From the NCBI RefSeq assembly GCF_004363315.1, contig NZ_SNYL01000001.1, positions 77,885-141,884 on the forward strand: DNA of 64,000 nucleotides. The letters run 5' to 3'. Shown here in pieces: positions 57,858 to 64,000 of the stretch (position 1 is its first letter; every line of letters starts with the position of its first letter). This stretch comes from Tepidicella xavieri. Lineage in GTDB: Bacteria > Pseudomonadota > Gammaproteobacteria > Burkholderiales > Burkholderiaceae_C. A program made the translations under genes and the position numbers. The notes under the pieces are model-generated. The model made no database searches, was not told the DNA's origin, and saw nothing but the letters and a program-made list of their open reading frames with translations.

Positions 57858-58844
57858 ATGACCCCGATTGACTCCTCTACCTTGGCGCCCGAGCCGCCAG
57901 CCGGCGACAGCGCCATCCGCCGCTCCTCCCCCTATGGCACCTGGCCCGAGAACACCTATGCCGGGGTGCTGAGCTTCATGCGGCGCAATTACACGCGCCA
58001 GTTCGAGGGCGCCGATGTGGTGATTTCGGGCATCCCGCTCGATCTGGCCACCACGTTCCGTCCCGGTGCCCGGCTCGGCCCGGCGGCCGTGCGCGCTGCC
58101 AGCGTGCAACTGGCCGAGCTCAAGCCCTTTCCCTGGGGATTTGACCCGTTCGATACCCTGGCCGTGGTCGATGCCGGGGATTGCTGGTTCGATGCCCACC
58201 ACCCGCTGACCATTCCCGAAGCCATTCGCCAGCATGCCCGGCGCATTCTGGCTTCGGGCGCGCGCATGCTGACATTCGGCGGCGACCACTACATCACCTA
58301 TCCCCTGTTGCAGGCCCATGCGGAGCGTTTTGGCGCGCCGCTGTCCCTGATCCACTTCGACGCCCATTGCGACACCTGGCCAGACGACAGCCCCGACTCC
58401 CTCAACCACGGCACCATGTTCTACAAGGCGATCCGAGAAGGGCTGATCGACCCGGCGCACTCGGTGCAGATCGGCATACGCACCTGGAACGACGACTTCA
58501 TGGGCATGCAGGTGATCGACGCGCCCGCCGTGCATCGGTTGGGTGCGGCCGCTGTGTTGCAGCGGGTGCTGCAGATTGTGGGCGAGCGCCCCGCCTATCT
58601 CACGTTCGACATCGACTGCCTGGACCCGGCGCACGCCCCGGGCACCGGCACGCCCGTGGCCGGTGGCCTCTCTAGCGCCCAGGCGCTGGAGATCGTGCGC
58701 GGCCTGGTGCCCGTGCAGTTGGTGGGCATGGACGTGGTGGAAGTCTCGCCGCCGTTTGACCAGAGCGAGATCACCGCCCTGGCGGCCGCCCACATCGCGG
58801 CCGACCTGCTGTGCGTGCTGGCGGCCCAAAAACGGGCGGCTTGA
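57858..58844 (+). CDS. speB: Agmatinase / ureohydrolase SpeB
   Basis: A 328-aa manganese ureohydrolase that splits agmatine to putrescine and urea. Metal-binding motifs are GGDHYITYPLL (near residue 138), the block SLIHFDAHCDTW and LTFDIDCLDPAHAPGTGTP. The residue after GGDH is Tyr rather than Ser or Phe, as in several SpeB variants, so a related guanidino substrate is possible. It lies ten bases after the regulator gene, in one operon. No arginine decarboxylase gene is in the window. Confidence 0.9.
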   Translation: MTPIDSSTLAPEPPAGDSAIRRSSPYGTWPENTYAGVLSFMRRNYTRQFEGADVVISGIPLDLATTFRPGARLGPAAVRAASVQLAELKPFPWGFDPFDTLAVVDAGDCWFDAHHPLTIPEAIRQHARRILASGARMLTFGGDHYITYPLLQAHAERFGAPLSLIHFDAHCDTWPDDSPDSLNHGTMFYKAIREGLIDPAHSVQIGIRTWNDDFMGMQVIDAPAVHRLGAAAVLQRVLQIVGERPAYLTFDIDCLDPAHAPGTGTPVAGGLSSAQALEIVRGLVPVQLVGMDVVEVSPPFDQSEITALAAAHIAADLLCVLAAQKRAA

Positions 58845-58856
58845 AGCCGCCAACGC

Positions 58857-59225
58857 TCATGCCTTGACCCAGGCGTGGGCTTTCAAGTCGTCCAGCGAGA
58901 CGAAGTCCAGCGCCCGCTCGTGGCAGCTTTCCAGCACCACGGGCGGGGCGCAGCCCGCTTCCAGCGCCTCCTTCCAGCGCAGGGCGCACAGGCACCAGCG
59001 GTCGCCGGGCTTCAGGCCAGGGAAGCGCCAGGCAGGGCGCGGGGTGATGAGGTCGTTGCCGCGTGCTTGGGAGAAGGCCAGGAATTCGGCCGTGACCTTG
59101 GCGCAGATGACGTGCGAGCCGGTGTCGTCCTCGCGGGTGTGGCAGCAGCCGTCGCGAAAGAAGCCGGTCAGCGGGTCGTAAGAACAGGCTTTCAGCACAG
59201 TGCCGAGTACGTTGCGGGCGTTCAT
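58857..59225 (-). CDS. DUF2237-family small protein
   Basis: A 122-aa soluble protein with many cysteines and conserved segments LKACSYDPLTGFFRDGCCHT, GSHVICAKVTAEFLAFS and PGDRWCLCALRWKEALEAG. These fit the uncharacterised DUF2237 family. No function is known to me. Its ATG overlaps the stop codon of the hydrolase gene (ATGA), so the pair is coupled. Its end lies 12 bp from the agmatinase gene, which converges on it. Confidence 0.85.
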   Translation of the reverse strand: MNARNVLGTVLKACSYDPLTGFFRDGCCHTREDDTGSHVICAKVTAEFLAFSQARGNDLITPRPAWRFPGLKPGDRWCLCALRWKEALEAGCAPPVVLESCHERALDFVSLDDLKAHAWVKA

Positions 59226-60328
59226 GGCAGTCGGGCAGGTGAGGGTGAGGGCAGGGAGGTTTCGATGGGGTTCGGCATCGAGGCCGACGGCGGACGCGGC
59301 CCAGGCCGTGGCTGGGCCAAGACTTCACCCAAGGGCGGCACTTCCTGCCCTTGAAGGCGGGCCCAGAGCCAGGGCAGGCCGGAGGCCGAGTCCACCCGCT
59401 GGCCGACGCGCACCGCCGCGGATGGCTCGCTGCCAGGCGGCACGGGTGGCCCCAGATTGAACTCGAACACGTAGTAGGGTTCTTGGCCCATGCGCAGATC
59501 GGCCAGCCACAGCTCGCCATCCACCCACCGCAGCCGGTAGAAGCCGTCGCTGAAGCGGGCGATGCGCGGGATGTGCGGATGGCTGGCGTAGGCGCCCAGC
59601 GCTTCGGTGCCTCTGGGGTAACTGCGGAATTGGATTGCGCGCCCGCGGTCTGCCCAGGCGTAGTAGCCTTCGTGGTAGTGGGTGTCGTCCACCGACACCA
59701 CGCGCCACAGCAGGGTGGTCAGCGGCGCTGGGGTGACCAGCACCTGCTCGGCGGGCAGGCCGCTGGCGGCCAGCGACTGGCGGGCGTGATGGGTGACCCA
59801 GCCCTGGGCGCCCACGCTCCAGCCCAGGTACAGCGTGCTGGCCAGCAGGCCCAGGGCGTTGGCCCGCAAACCGCTGCGCTTCCAGGCCAGCGCCAGCCCC
59901 ACGCCCAAGAGCAGCGGCAGGGTGTAGGCCGGGTCGATGATGAAGACGCTGCCGATGCCATAGGCCGTGTCGGTGAAGGGCAACAGCAGTTGCGTGCCAT
60001 AGACCGTGAAGGCGTCGAGCAGCGCGTGGGTGACGAGCACCAGCCACAGCGCCAGCCACCAGCGTCGCCACTGGTGCCTCTCGCCATGCAGCCAGGCCAC
60101 GCCCCAGGCCAGCGGAAAGGCCGCCAGTACGTGGTAGAAGAGGGCGTGCGTCTCGGCGCGGTGCCGCACCATGTTGAGCACCGCGTCGCCGTGATCGATC
60201 AGAGCGTCCAGATCGGGCAGCGTGCCCACGACGCCACCCCACAGCGCGGCTTTCCAGACGGCGGTGCGCCGGCCCATGACGGCCACGCTGACGGCAGCAC
60301 CCAGCGCGAGTTGGGTCAGTGAATCCAT
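59222..60328 (-). CDS. YdjM-like membrane-bound metal-dependent hydrolase
   Basis: A 368-aa protein with an N-terminal motif MDSLTQLALGAAVSVAVMG and an Asp/His cluster GTLPDLDALIDHGDAVLNMVRHRAETHALFYHV. These are typical of the YdjM/YbcI family. About five membrane helices fill residues 70-190, followed by a soluble C-terminal region of about 170 residues with strands (YYVFEFNLGPPVPPG). The reaction is not established; related proteins are linked to phospholipid or envelope phenotypes. It overlaps the DUF2237 gene by four bases. Confidence 0.85.
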   Translation of the reverse strand: MDSLTQLALGAAVSVAVMGRRTAVWKAALWGGVVGTLPDLDALIDHGDAVLNMVRHRAETHALFYHVLAAFPLAWGVAWLHGERHQWRRWWLALWLVLVTHALLDAFTVYGTQLLLPFTDTAYGIGSVFIIDPAYTLPLLLGVGLALAWKRSGLRANALGLLASTLYLGWSVGAQGWVTHHARQSLAASGLPAEQVLVTPAPLTTLLWRVVSVDDTHYHEGYYAWADRGRAIQFRSYPRGTEALGAYASHPHIPRIARFSDGFYRLRWVDGELWLADLRMGQEPYYVFEFNLGPPVPPGSEPSAAVRVGQRVDSASGLPWLWARLQGQEVPPLGEVLAQPRPGPRPPSASMPNPIETSLPSPSPARLP

Positions 60329-60377
60329 GGTGCAGGGCTGATGTGAAGCGCACCATGGTAGGCCGTCTGCGATGACC

Positions 60378-61313
60378 CTATGGCGTGGCGGGCGTTGTGG
60401 GTGGGGGCAGCAGCGCGGCGCGGGCGGCAGCCTTCACCGCCTGGGTCAGGCGCTGGGCCGTCGGGGGTTCTCGCTCCCAGTGGTGCCAGTACAGGGTCAC
60501 GTCCACCGGGGTGTCGGGCTGCACCTCGACCATCGGTGGGCGGCCGTCGCGCTGTTGCAGGTGCAGATCCGGCACCATGCCCCAGCCCATGCCCAACTCG
60601 ATGGCCACCTCGAACGCGTCGATGGCCGGGGCGAAGTGGCGCGGGTAGCGGGCATTGCGCAGCCGGAAATGCTGCGCCAGGAATACGTCTTGCAGCGCGT
60701 CCTTGCGGTTGAAGATCACCGCCGGCCGGCTCAACAGACGGTGCGGCGATACCCGGCCCGAAGCCGTGCGGCATTGCTCGGCCAGCCCGGGGGCGGCCAC
60801 GCAGCGGTAGCGCATCACCCCCAGCGGCTCGGCCACGCAGCCGCGCATTGCGTGGGCCAGCGTGCTCACGCAGCCGATCACCTCGCCGCTTTTGAGGGCG
60901 TCGTGGGTGTGGTCCTGATCGTCGATGACGATGTCCAGCAGCAGGTGATGGCGCTGCAGCATCGGGGCCACGCCGGGCAGAAACCAGCTGGCCACCGAGT
61001 CGGCATTGATGGCCACCGACAAGCTTTGCCAGCGCACGCGCGAGCCGCTGGCGTTGCCGGGGTCGGCCAGTTGCGCCAGCAAATCGCTTTCCATGAGCTG
61101 CACCTGCCGCACGTGGGCCAGCAGCGCCTGCCCGGCGGGCGTGGCCCGCACCCGCTTGCCACGCACCAGCAGGCGCTGGCCCAGCGCTTCCTCCAGCGAT
61201 TTGATGCGCAGCGACACCGCCGCCACCGTCAATGACAGCGACTGCGCCGCCGCGCTGAAGCCGCCGTGCTCCACCACCGCGGCCAGGGCTTCGAGTTGCC
61301 GGGCATCCAGCAT
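60378..61313 (-). CDS. argP: LysR-family regulator ArgP (IciA)
   Basis: A 311-aa LysR regulator with an N-terminal winged helix (LDARQLEALAAVVEHGGFSAAAQSL, then LTVAAVSLRIKSLEEALGQRL) and a C-terminal effector domain with the family features AVSINADSVASWFLPGV-type order. ArgP controls the arginine/lysine exporter ArgO according to lysine and arginine levels. It diverges from a LysE-type exporter gene across 109 bp, which is the standard argP-argO/lysG-lysE arrangement. Confidence 0.92.
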   Translation of the reverse strand: MLDARQLEALAAVVEHGGFSAAAQSLSLTVAAVSLRIKSLEEALGQRLLVRGKRVRATPAGQALLAHVRQVQLMESDLLAQLADPGNASGSRVRWQSLSVAINADSVASWFLPGVAPMLQRHHLLLDIVIDDQDHTHDALKSGEVIGCVSTLAHAMRGCVAEPLGVMRYRCVAAPGLAEQCRTASGRVSPHRLLSRPAVIFNRKDALQDVFLAQHFRLRNARYPRHFAPAIDAFEVAIELGMGWGMVPDLHLQQRDGRPPMVEVQPDTPVDVTLYWHHWEREPPTAQRLTQAVKAAARAALLPPPTTPATP

Positions 61314-61422
61314 TTAAAAAAACTTGAACGAATGAATAAACAATGAAAACAGTTTAATCCATGCCGATCGTCCGGCACACTCGCGCTCAGTTCTCTGATG
61401 AATTTTTTTGAGGGAGTCGTCC
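61314..61422. promoter_or_regulatory. Divergent argP-lysE control region
   Basis: The 109-bp region begins with a roughly 45-bp A/T-rich stretch (61314-61358) next to argP, followed by TGCCG/CGGCA (61362-61377). AGGGAG lies six bases before the lysE-type ATG. ArgP-type proteins bind an AT-rich dyad just upstream of the exporter gene. The exact operator was not resolved. Confidence 0.45.
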
Positions 61423-62055
61423 ATGGTTTTGAGTGCATCGGCCTTCACCGTCGGCATGACGATGAGCCTGGCCTTGTTCATGAGCATTGGCCCGCAGAAC
61501 GCGCACGTCATCCGCAGCGGCCTGCGCCGCCAGCACCTGTGGCTGACCGTGCTGACCTGCATCGTGGCCGACATGGTGCTGATTGCCACCGGGGTGTTGG
61601 GCCTGGCCCAGTTGGGTGGCCTGTCTGACAAGCTGCACGGCGCCATTCTGGGAGCGGGCATCCTGTTTCTGGCGGTGTATGGCTGGCAGGCGTTTCAGCG
61701 TTTCCGCTCGCCCGTGACCGGCGCCTTGCCCGTGGCCGATGGCGCCGCCGCTGCCCAGCCGACCACTGCGCGGCAGGCCATCGGCACGGCATTGGCGTTT
61801 TCCTGGCTCAATCCGCATGCGTGGCTGGACACGTCCGTCCTGATTGGGACGGCGTCCCTGGCTTACGGCGACGGCAGCACCCTGTTTGGCCTCGGCGCGG
61901 CCACGGCCTCCGTCGTGTGGTTCACGCTGCTGGGCGGCACGGCCTTCTGGCTCGGGCAGCGGCTCAACTCGCTCAAGGTATGGCGCGCCCTCGACGGCGT
62001 GGTGGCGCTGATGATGTGGGGGACGGCCGCCGCGTTGTTCGCCAGCCTGTTCTGA
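61423..62055 (+). CDS. LysE/ArgO family amino-acid exporter
   Basis: A 210-aa inner-membrane protein with about six helices. The N-terminal signature is SLALFMSIGPQNAHVIRSGL, then CIVADMVLIATGVLGLAQLGG. The C-terminal half contains ALAFSWLNPHAWLDTSVLIG, the paired Pro/Asn motif of LysE-type exporters. It exports lysine and/or arginine. Divergent argP should control it, and davBA follows downstream on the same strand. A TTG at 61408 is an alternative start, but ATG at 61423 has a good ribosome-binding site. Confidence 0.93.
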   Translation: MVLSASAFTVGMTMSLALFMSIGPQNAHVIRSGLRRQHLWLTVLTCIVADMVLIATGVLGLAQLGGLSDKLHGAILGAGILFLAVYGWQAFQRFRSPVTGALPVADGAAAAQPTTARQAIGTALAFSWLNPHAWLDTSVLIGTASLAYGDGSTLFGLGAATASVVWFTLLGGTAFWLGQRLNSLKVWRALDGVVALMMWGTAAALFASLF

Positions 62056-62100
62056 ACGTTTTGTCCATGATTCACCCGACCGATCTCTAGGATTTGCCTC

Positions 62101-63786
62101 ATGAAAACCCCTGCTGTCACACCTTCCCGCCGCCCGGCCGATGCGCCCATCACCGTGTTTGGCCCGGACTTTCCCTTCGCCTATGACGATTGGCTCACCC
62201 ATGCGGCCGGCCTGGGCCAGTTGCCCGCCAGCCGCCACGGCACCGAGGTGGCCATCGTCGGCGCCGGCATGGCCGGGCTGACGGCCGCCTACGAGCTGAT
62301 GAAGCTGGGCTTGAAGCCCGTGGTGTACGAGGCCTCGCGCATGGGTGGGCGGCTGCGCTCGCAGCCGTTCGAGGGCGGCAGCGGGGCGATTGCCGAGCTG
62401 GGCGGCATGCGCTTTCCGCTGTCGTCCACGGGCTTTTACCACTACGTCCGCACGCTGGGCCTGCAGAGCCGCCCATTCCCCAACCCGCTGACGCCGGCGG
62501 CCAACTGCACCGTCATCGACCTGGAGGGCCAGACCCACTGGGCGCGCACGCTGGAGGATCTGTCGCCGCTGTTCCGCGAGGTGGCGCAGGCCTGGAGCGA
62601 CGCGCTGGAGGAAGGCGCGGGCTTCACCGAGCTGCAGACGGCCATGCGCCAGCGCGACGTCGAGCGCGTCAAGGCGCTGTGGAATGCGCTGGTGCCGCGC
62701 TGGGACGACCGCACGTTTTACGACTTCGTCGCGCAGTCCAGCGCCTTCCAGCGCCTGAGCTTCCACCACCGCGAGGTGTTCGGCCAGGTGGGCTTTGGCA
62801 CCGGCGGGTGGGATTCGGATTTTCCGAACTCGATGCTGGAAATCCTGCGCGTGGTGCTGACTGGCTGCGACGAGAACCAGCATCTGATCGTCGGCGGCGT
62901 GCAGCAGGTGCCGCTCGGCCTGTGGCACCATGCGCCGCCGCATCTAGTGCACTGGCCGCAGGGCACGACGCTGGCCCGGCTGCACCACGGCGCGCCCAGG
63001 CCCGCGGTCAAGGCCATCCAGCGCGCCGGCAACGGCCAGCTGGAGGTCACCGACGCCTGGGGCGGCACGCGCCGCTTCGATGCGGTGCTGGTCACCTGCC
63101 AGAGCTGGCTGCTGACAACGCAGATCGCGTGCGAGGAGTCGCTGTTCTCGCAGAAGCTGTGGATGGCGCTGGACCGCACGCGCTACATGCAGTCGTCCAA
63201 GACCTTCGTGATGGTCGATCGCCCATTTTGGAACGACCTGCGCGCCAACGGCTGGCCGGTCATGGGCATGACGCTGACCGACCGCCTGACGCGTGGTACC
63301 TACCTGTTCGACAACGGGCCGGATCAGCCCGGGGTGATCTGCCTGTCCTACGCGTGGATGAGCGACGCGCTCAAAATGCTGCCGTACGACAGCGCCAAGC
63401 GCGTGCAGCTGGCGCTGGAGGCGCTGCGCAAGATCTATCCCGGCGTGGACATCGCCAGCCACATCATCGGCGACCCGATCACCATCTCGTGGGAGGCCGA
63501 CCCCTACTTCCTCGGCGCCTTCAAGGGCGCGCTGCCGGGCCACTACCGCTACAACCATCGCATGTACGGCCACTTCATGCAGGACGCGCTGCCCGAGCGC
63601 GAGCGCGGCATCTTCCTGGCCGGCGACGACATCTCCTTCACCCCCGCGTGGGTAGAGGGCGCGGTGCAGACGGCGCTCAATGCCGTCTGGGGCATCGTGC
63701 GCCACCTGGGCGGCACGAGCCACCCCGACAACCCCGGCCCCGGCGACTGGTACCCGCACATCGGCCCGGTGGCGCTGCCGGATTGA
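62101..63786 (+). CDS. davB: L-lysine 2-monooxygenase DavB
   Basis: DavB is a flavin enzyme that oxidatively decarboxylates L-lysine to 5-aminovaleramide, the first step of the delta-aminovalerate route. The 561-aa protein has the FAD dinucleotide-binding motif VAIVGAGMAGLTAAYELMKL (near residue 50), GGRLRSQPFEGGS, AELGGMRFPLSSTGFYHY, and the DavB-like segments FGQVGFGTGGWDSDFPNSML and ISWEADPYFLGAFKGALPGH. The C-terminal FAD motif is GIFLAGDDISFTPAWVEGA. AGGA eight bases before ATG supports the start. davA follows after 16 bases. Confidence 0.93.
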   Translation: MKTPAVTPSRRPADAPITVFGPDFPFAYDDWLTHAAGLGQLPASRHGTEVAIVGAGMAGLTAAYELMKLGLKPVVYEASRMGGRLRSQPFEGGSGAIAELGGMRFPLSSTGFYHYVRTLGLQSRPFPNPLTPAANCTVIDLEGQTHWARTLEDLSPLFREVAQAWSDALEEGAGFTELQTAMRQRDVERVKALWNALVPRWDDRTFYDFVAQSSAFQRLSFHHREVFGQVGFGTGGWDSDFPNSMLEILRVVLTGCDENQHLIVGGVQQVPLGLWHHAPPHLVHWPQGTTLARLHHGAPRPAVKAIQRAGNGQLEVTDAWGGTRRFDAVLVTCQSWLLTTQIACEESLFSQKLWMALDRTRYMQSSKTFVMVDRPFWNDLRANGWPVMGMTLTDRLTRGTYLFDNGPDQPGVICLSYAWMSDALKMLPYDSAKRVQLALEALRKIYPGVDIASHIIGDPITISWEADPYFLGAFKGALPGHYRYNHRMYGHFMQDALPERERGIFLAGDDISFTPAWVEGAVQTALNAVWGIVRHLGGTSHPDNPGPGDWYPHIGPVALPD

Positions 63787-63802
63787 ACGATACTTCCAGC
63801 CC

Positions 63803-64000
63803 ATGCGCGTCGCCCTCTGGCAGACCCCGCACCCGGCCGCCGGCGACGTGGCCGCGGCGCTGCGCCGGCTGGAGGACGCCGCCGCGCGCGCGGCGGCGCA
63901 AGGCGCGCAGTGGCTGGTGACGCCCGAGATGGCGCTGACCGGCTACCTGATCGCCCCCGAGCATCTGGCCGCGCTGGCCGAACCCGCCGACGGGCCGCTG
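63803..64000 (+). CDS. davA: 5-aminovaleramide amidohydrolase DavA, N-terminal part (partial)
   Basis: The first 66 codons are present and the gene runs off the window edge. It is a carbon-nitrogen hydrolase (nitrilase superfamily). The start is MRVALWQTPHP, and the catalytic Glu of the superfamily lies in WLVTPEMALTGYLI (about residues 38-51). The Lys and Cys of the triad are not yet reached. Placement 16 bases after davB identifies it as DavA, which hydrolyses 5-aminovaleramide to 5-aminovalerate. Confidence 0.85.
   Translation, partial: MRVALWQTPHPAAGDVAAALRRLEDAAARAAAQGAQWLVTPEMALTGYLIAPEHLAALAEPADGPL

Noticed and set aside
1-64000. Search for tRNA, rRNA, insertion sequences, CRISPR repeats and phage attachment sites.
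   Set aside because: None were recognised by eye on either strand. A weakly conserved element could be missed without a covariance or repeat search.

Overview
The window is about 64 kb of high-GC DNA with tightly packed genes. It looks like the chromosome of a betaproteobacterium of the order Burkholderiales, probably Comamonadaceae-like. The signs are the gene orders ftsA-ftsZ-lpxC, lptA-lptB-rpoN and argS-SPOR-dsbA, a complete lipid A and LPS transport gene set, and the overall codon bias. Genus and species cannot be fixed from the window. No insertion sequences, prophage, CRISPR arrays, rRNA or tRNA genes were seen.

Layout. 1-3.9 kb: end of the dcw division cluster (ftsQ end, ftsA, ftsZ), then lpxC and a small membrane protein. 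3.9-9 kb (minus): ruvC, mtgA, a TonB-like protein, an RNase II family exoribonuclease, and the queuosine precursor transporter yhhQ with a preQ1-I-like leader. 9.2-19.9 kb: a chemoreceptor, radA, yqiA, rodA, tldD, a DAHP synthase gene with an aromatic leader-peptide attenuator, mpl and a TlpA-type thioredoxin. 19.9-24.9 kb: a cyclic-di-GMP locus (PAS-GGDEF-EAL protein, HD-GYP protein and a divergent degenerate HD-GYP homologue). 24.9-40.5 kb: transport and catabolism, with a nuclease, a BASS transporter, an acyl-CoA ligase, hppD-phhB-phhA with an Lrp regulator, an omega-aminotransferase, an SDR, putA with its Lrp regulator, RidA and a cyclic imino acid reductase. 40.6-47.8 kb: an orphan MshE/GspE-like ATPase, an MBL hydrolase, an M48 protease, an AmpG-like permease and a two-component system. 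47.8-48.2 kb: a 420-bp non-coding stretch with a structured candidate RNA and back-to-back terminators. 48.2-57.1 kb (minus): a methyltransferase, a PIN protein, an RlmL-like methyltransferase, rpoN, lptB, lptA, dsbA, a SPOR protein and argS. 57.2-64 kb: an XRE-cupin regulator with an agmatinase, two small accessory genes, argP, a LysE exporter, davB and the start of davA.

How the genes work together. Several blocks each pair a pathway with a local regulator: hppD-phhB-phhA with an Lrp protein (Phe to Tyr to homogentisate), putA with an Lrp protein plus a pyrroline-2-carboxylate reductase and RidA (proline and cyclic imino acids), an agmatinase with an XRE-cupin protein (polyamines), and ArgP with LysE and DavBA (lysine export and breakdown). 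The strongest new-looking signal is the attenuator upstream of the DAHP synthase. A 22-codon leader has seven aromatic residues within eight codons, followed by an exactly complementary 8-nt antiterminator arm and an 11-bp intrinsic terminator. Next are the preQ1-I-like pseudoknot before yhhQ, a recurrent TANAAT-N6-8-start pattern that implies leaderless mRNAs, and the cyclic-di-GMP locus with a catalytically dead HD-GYP paralogue.
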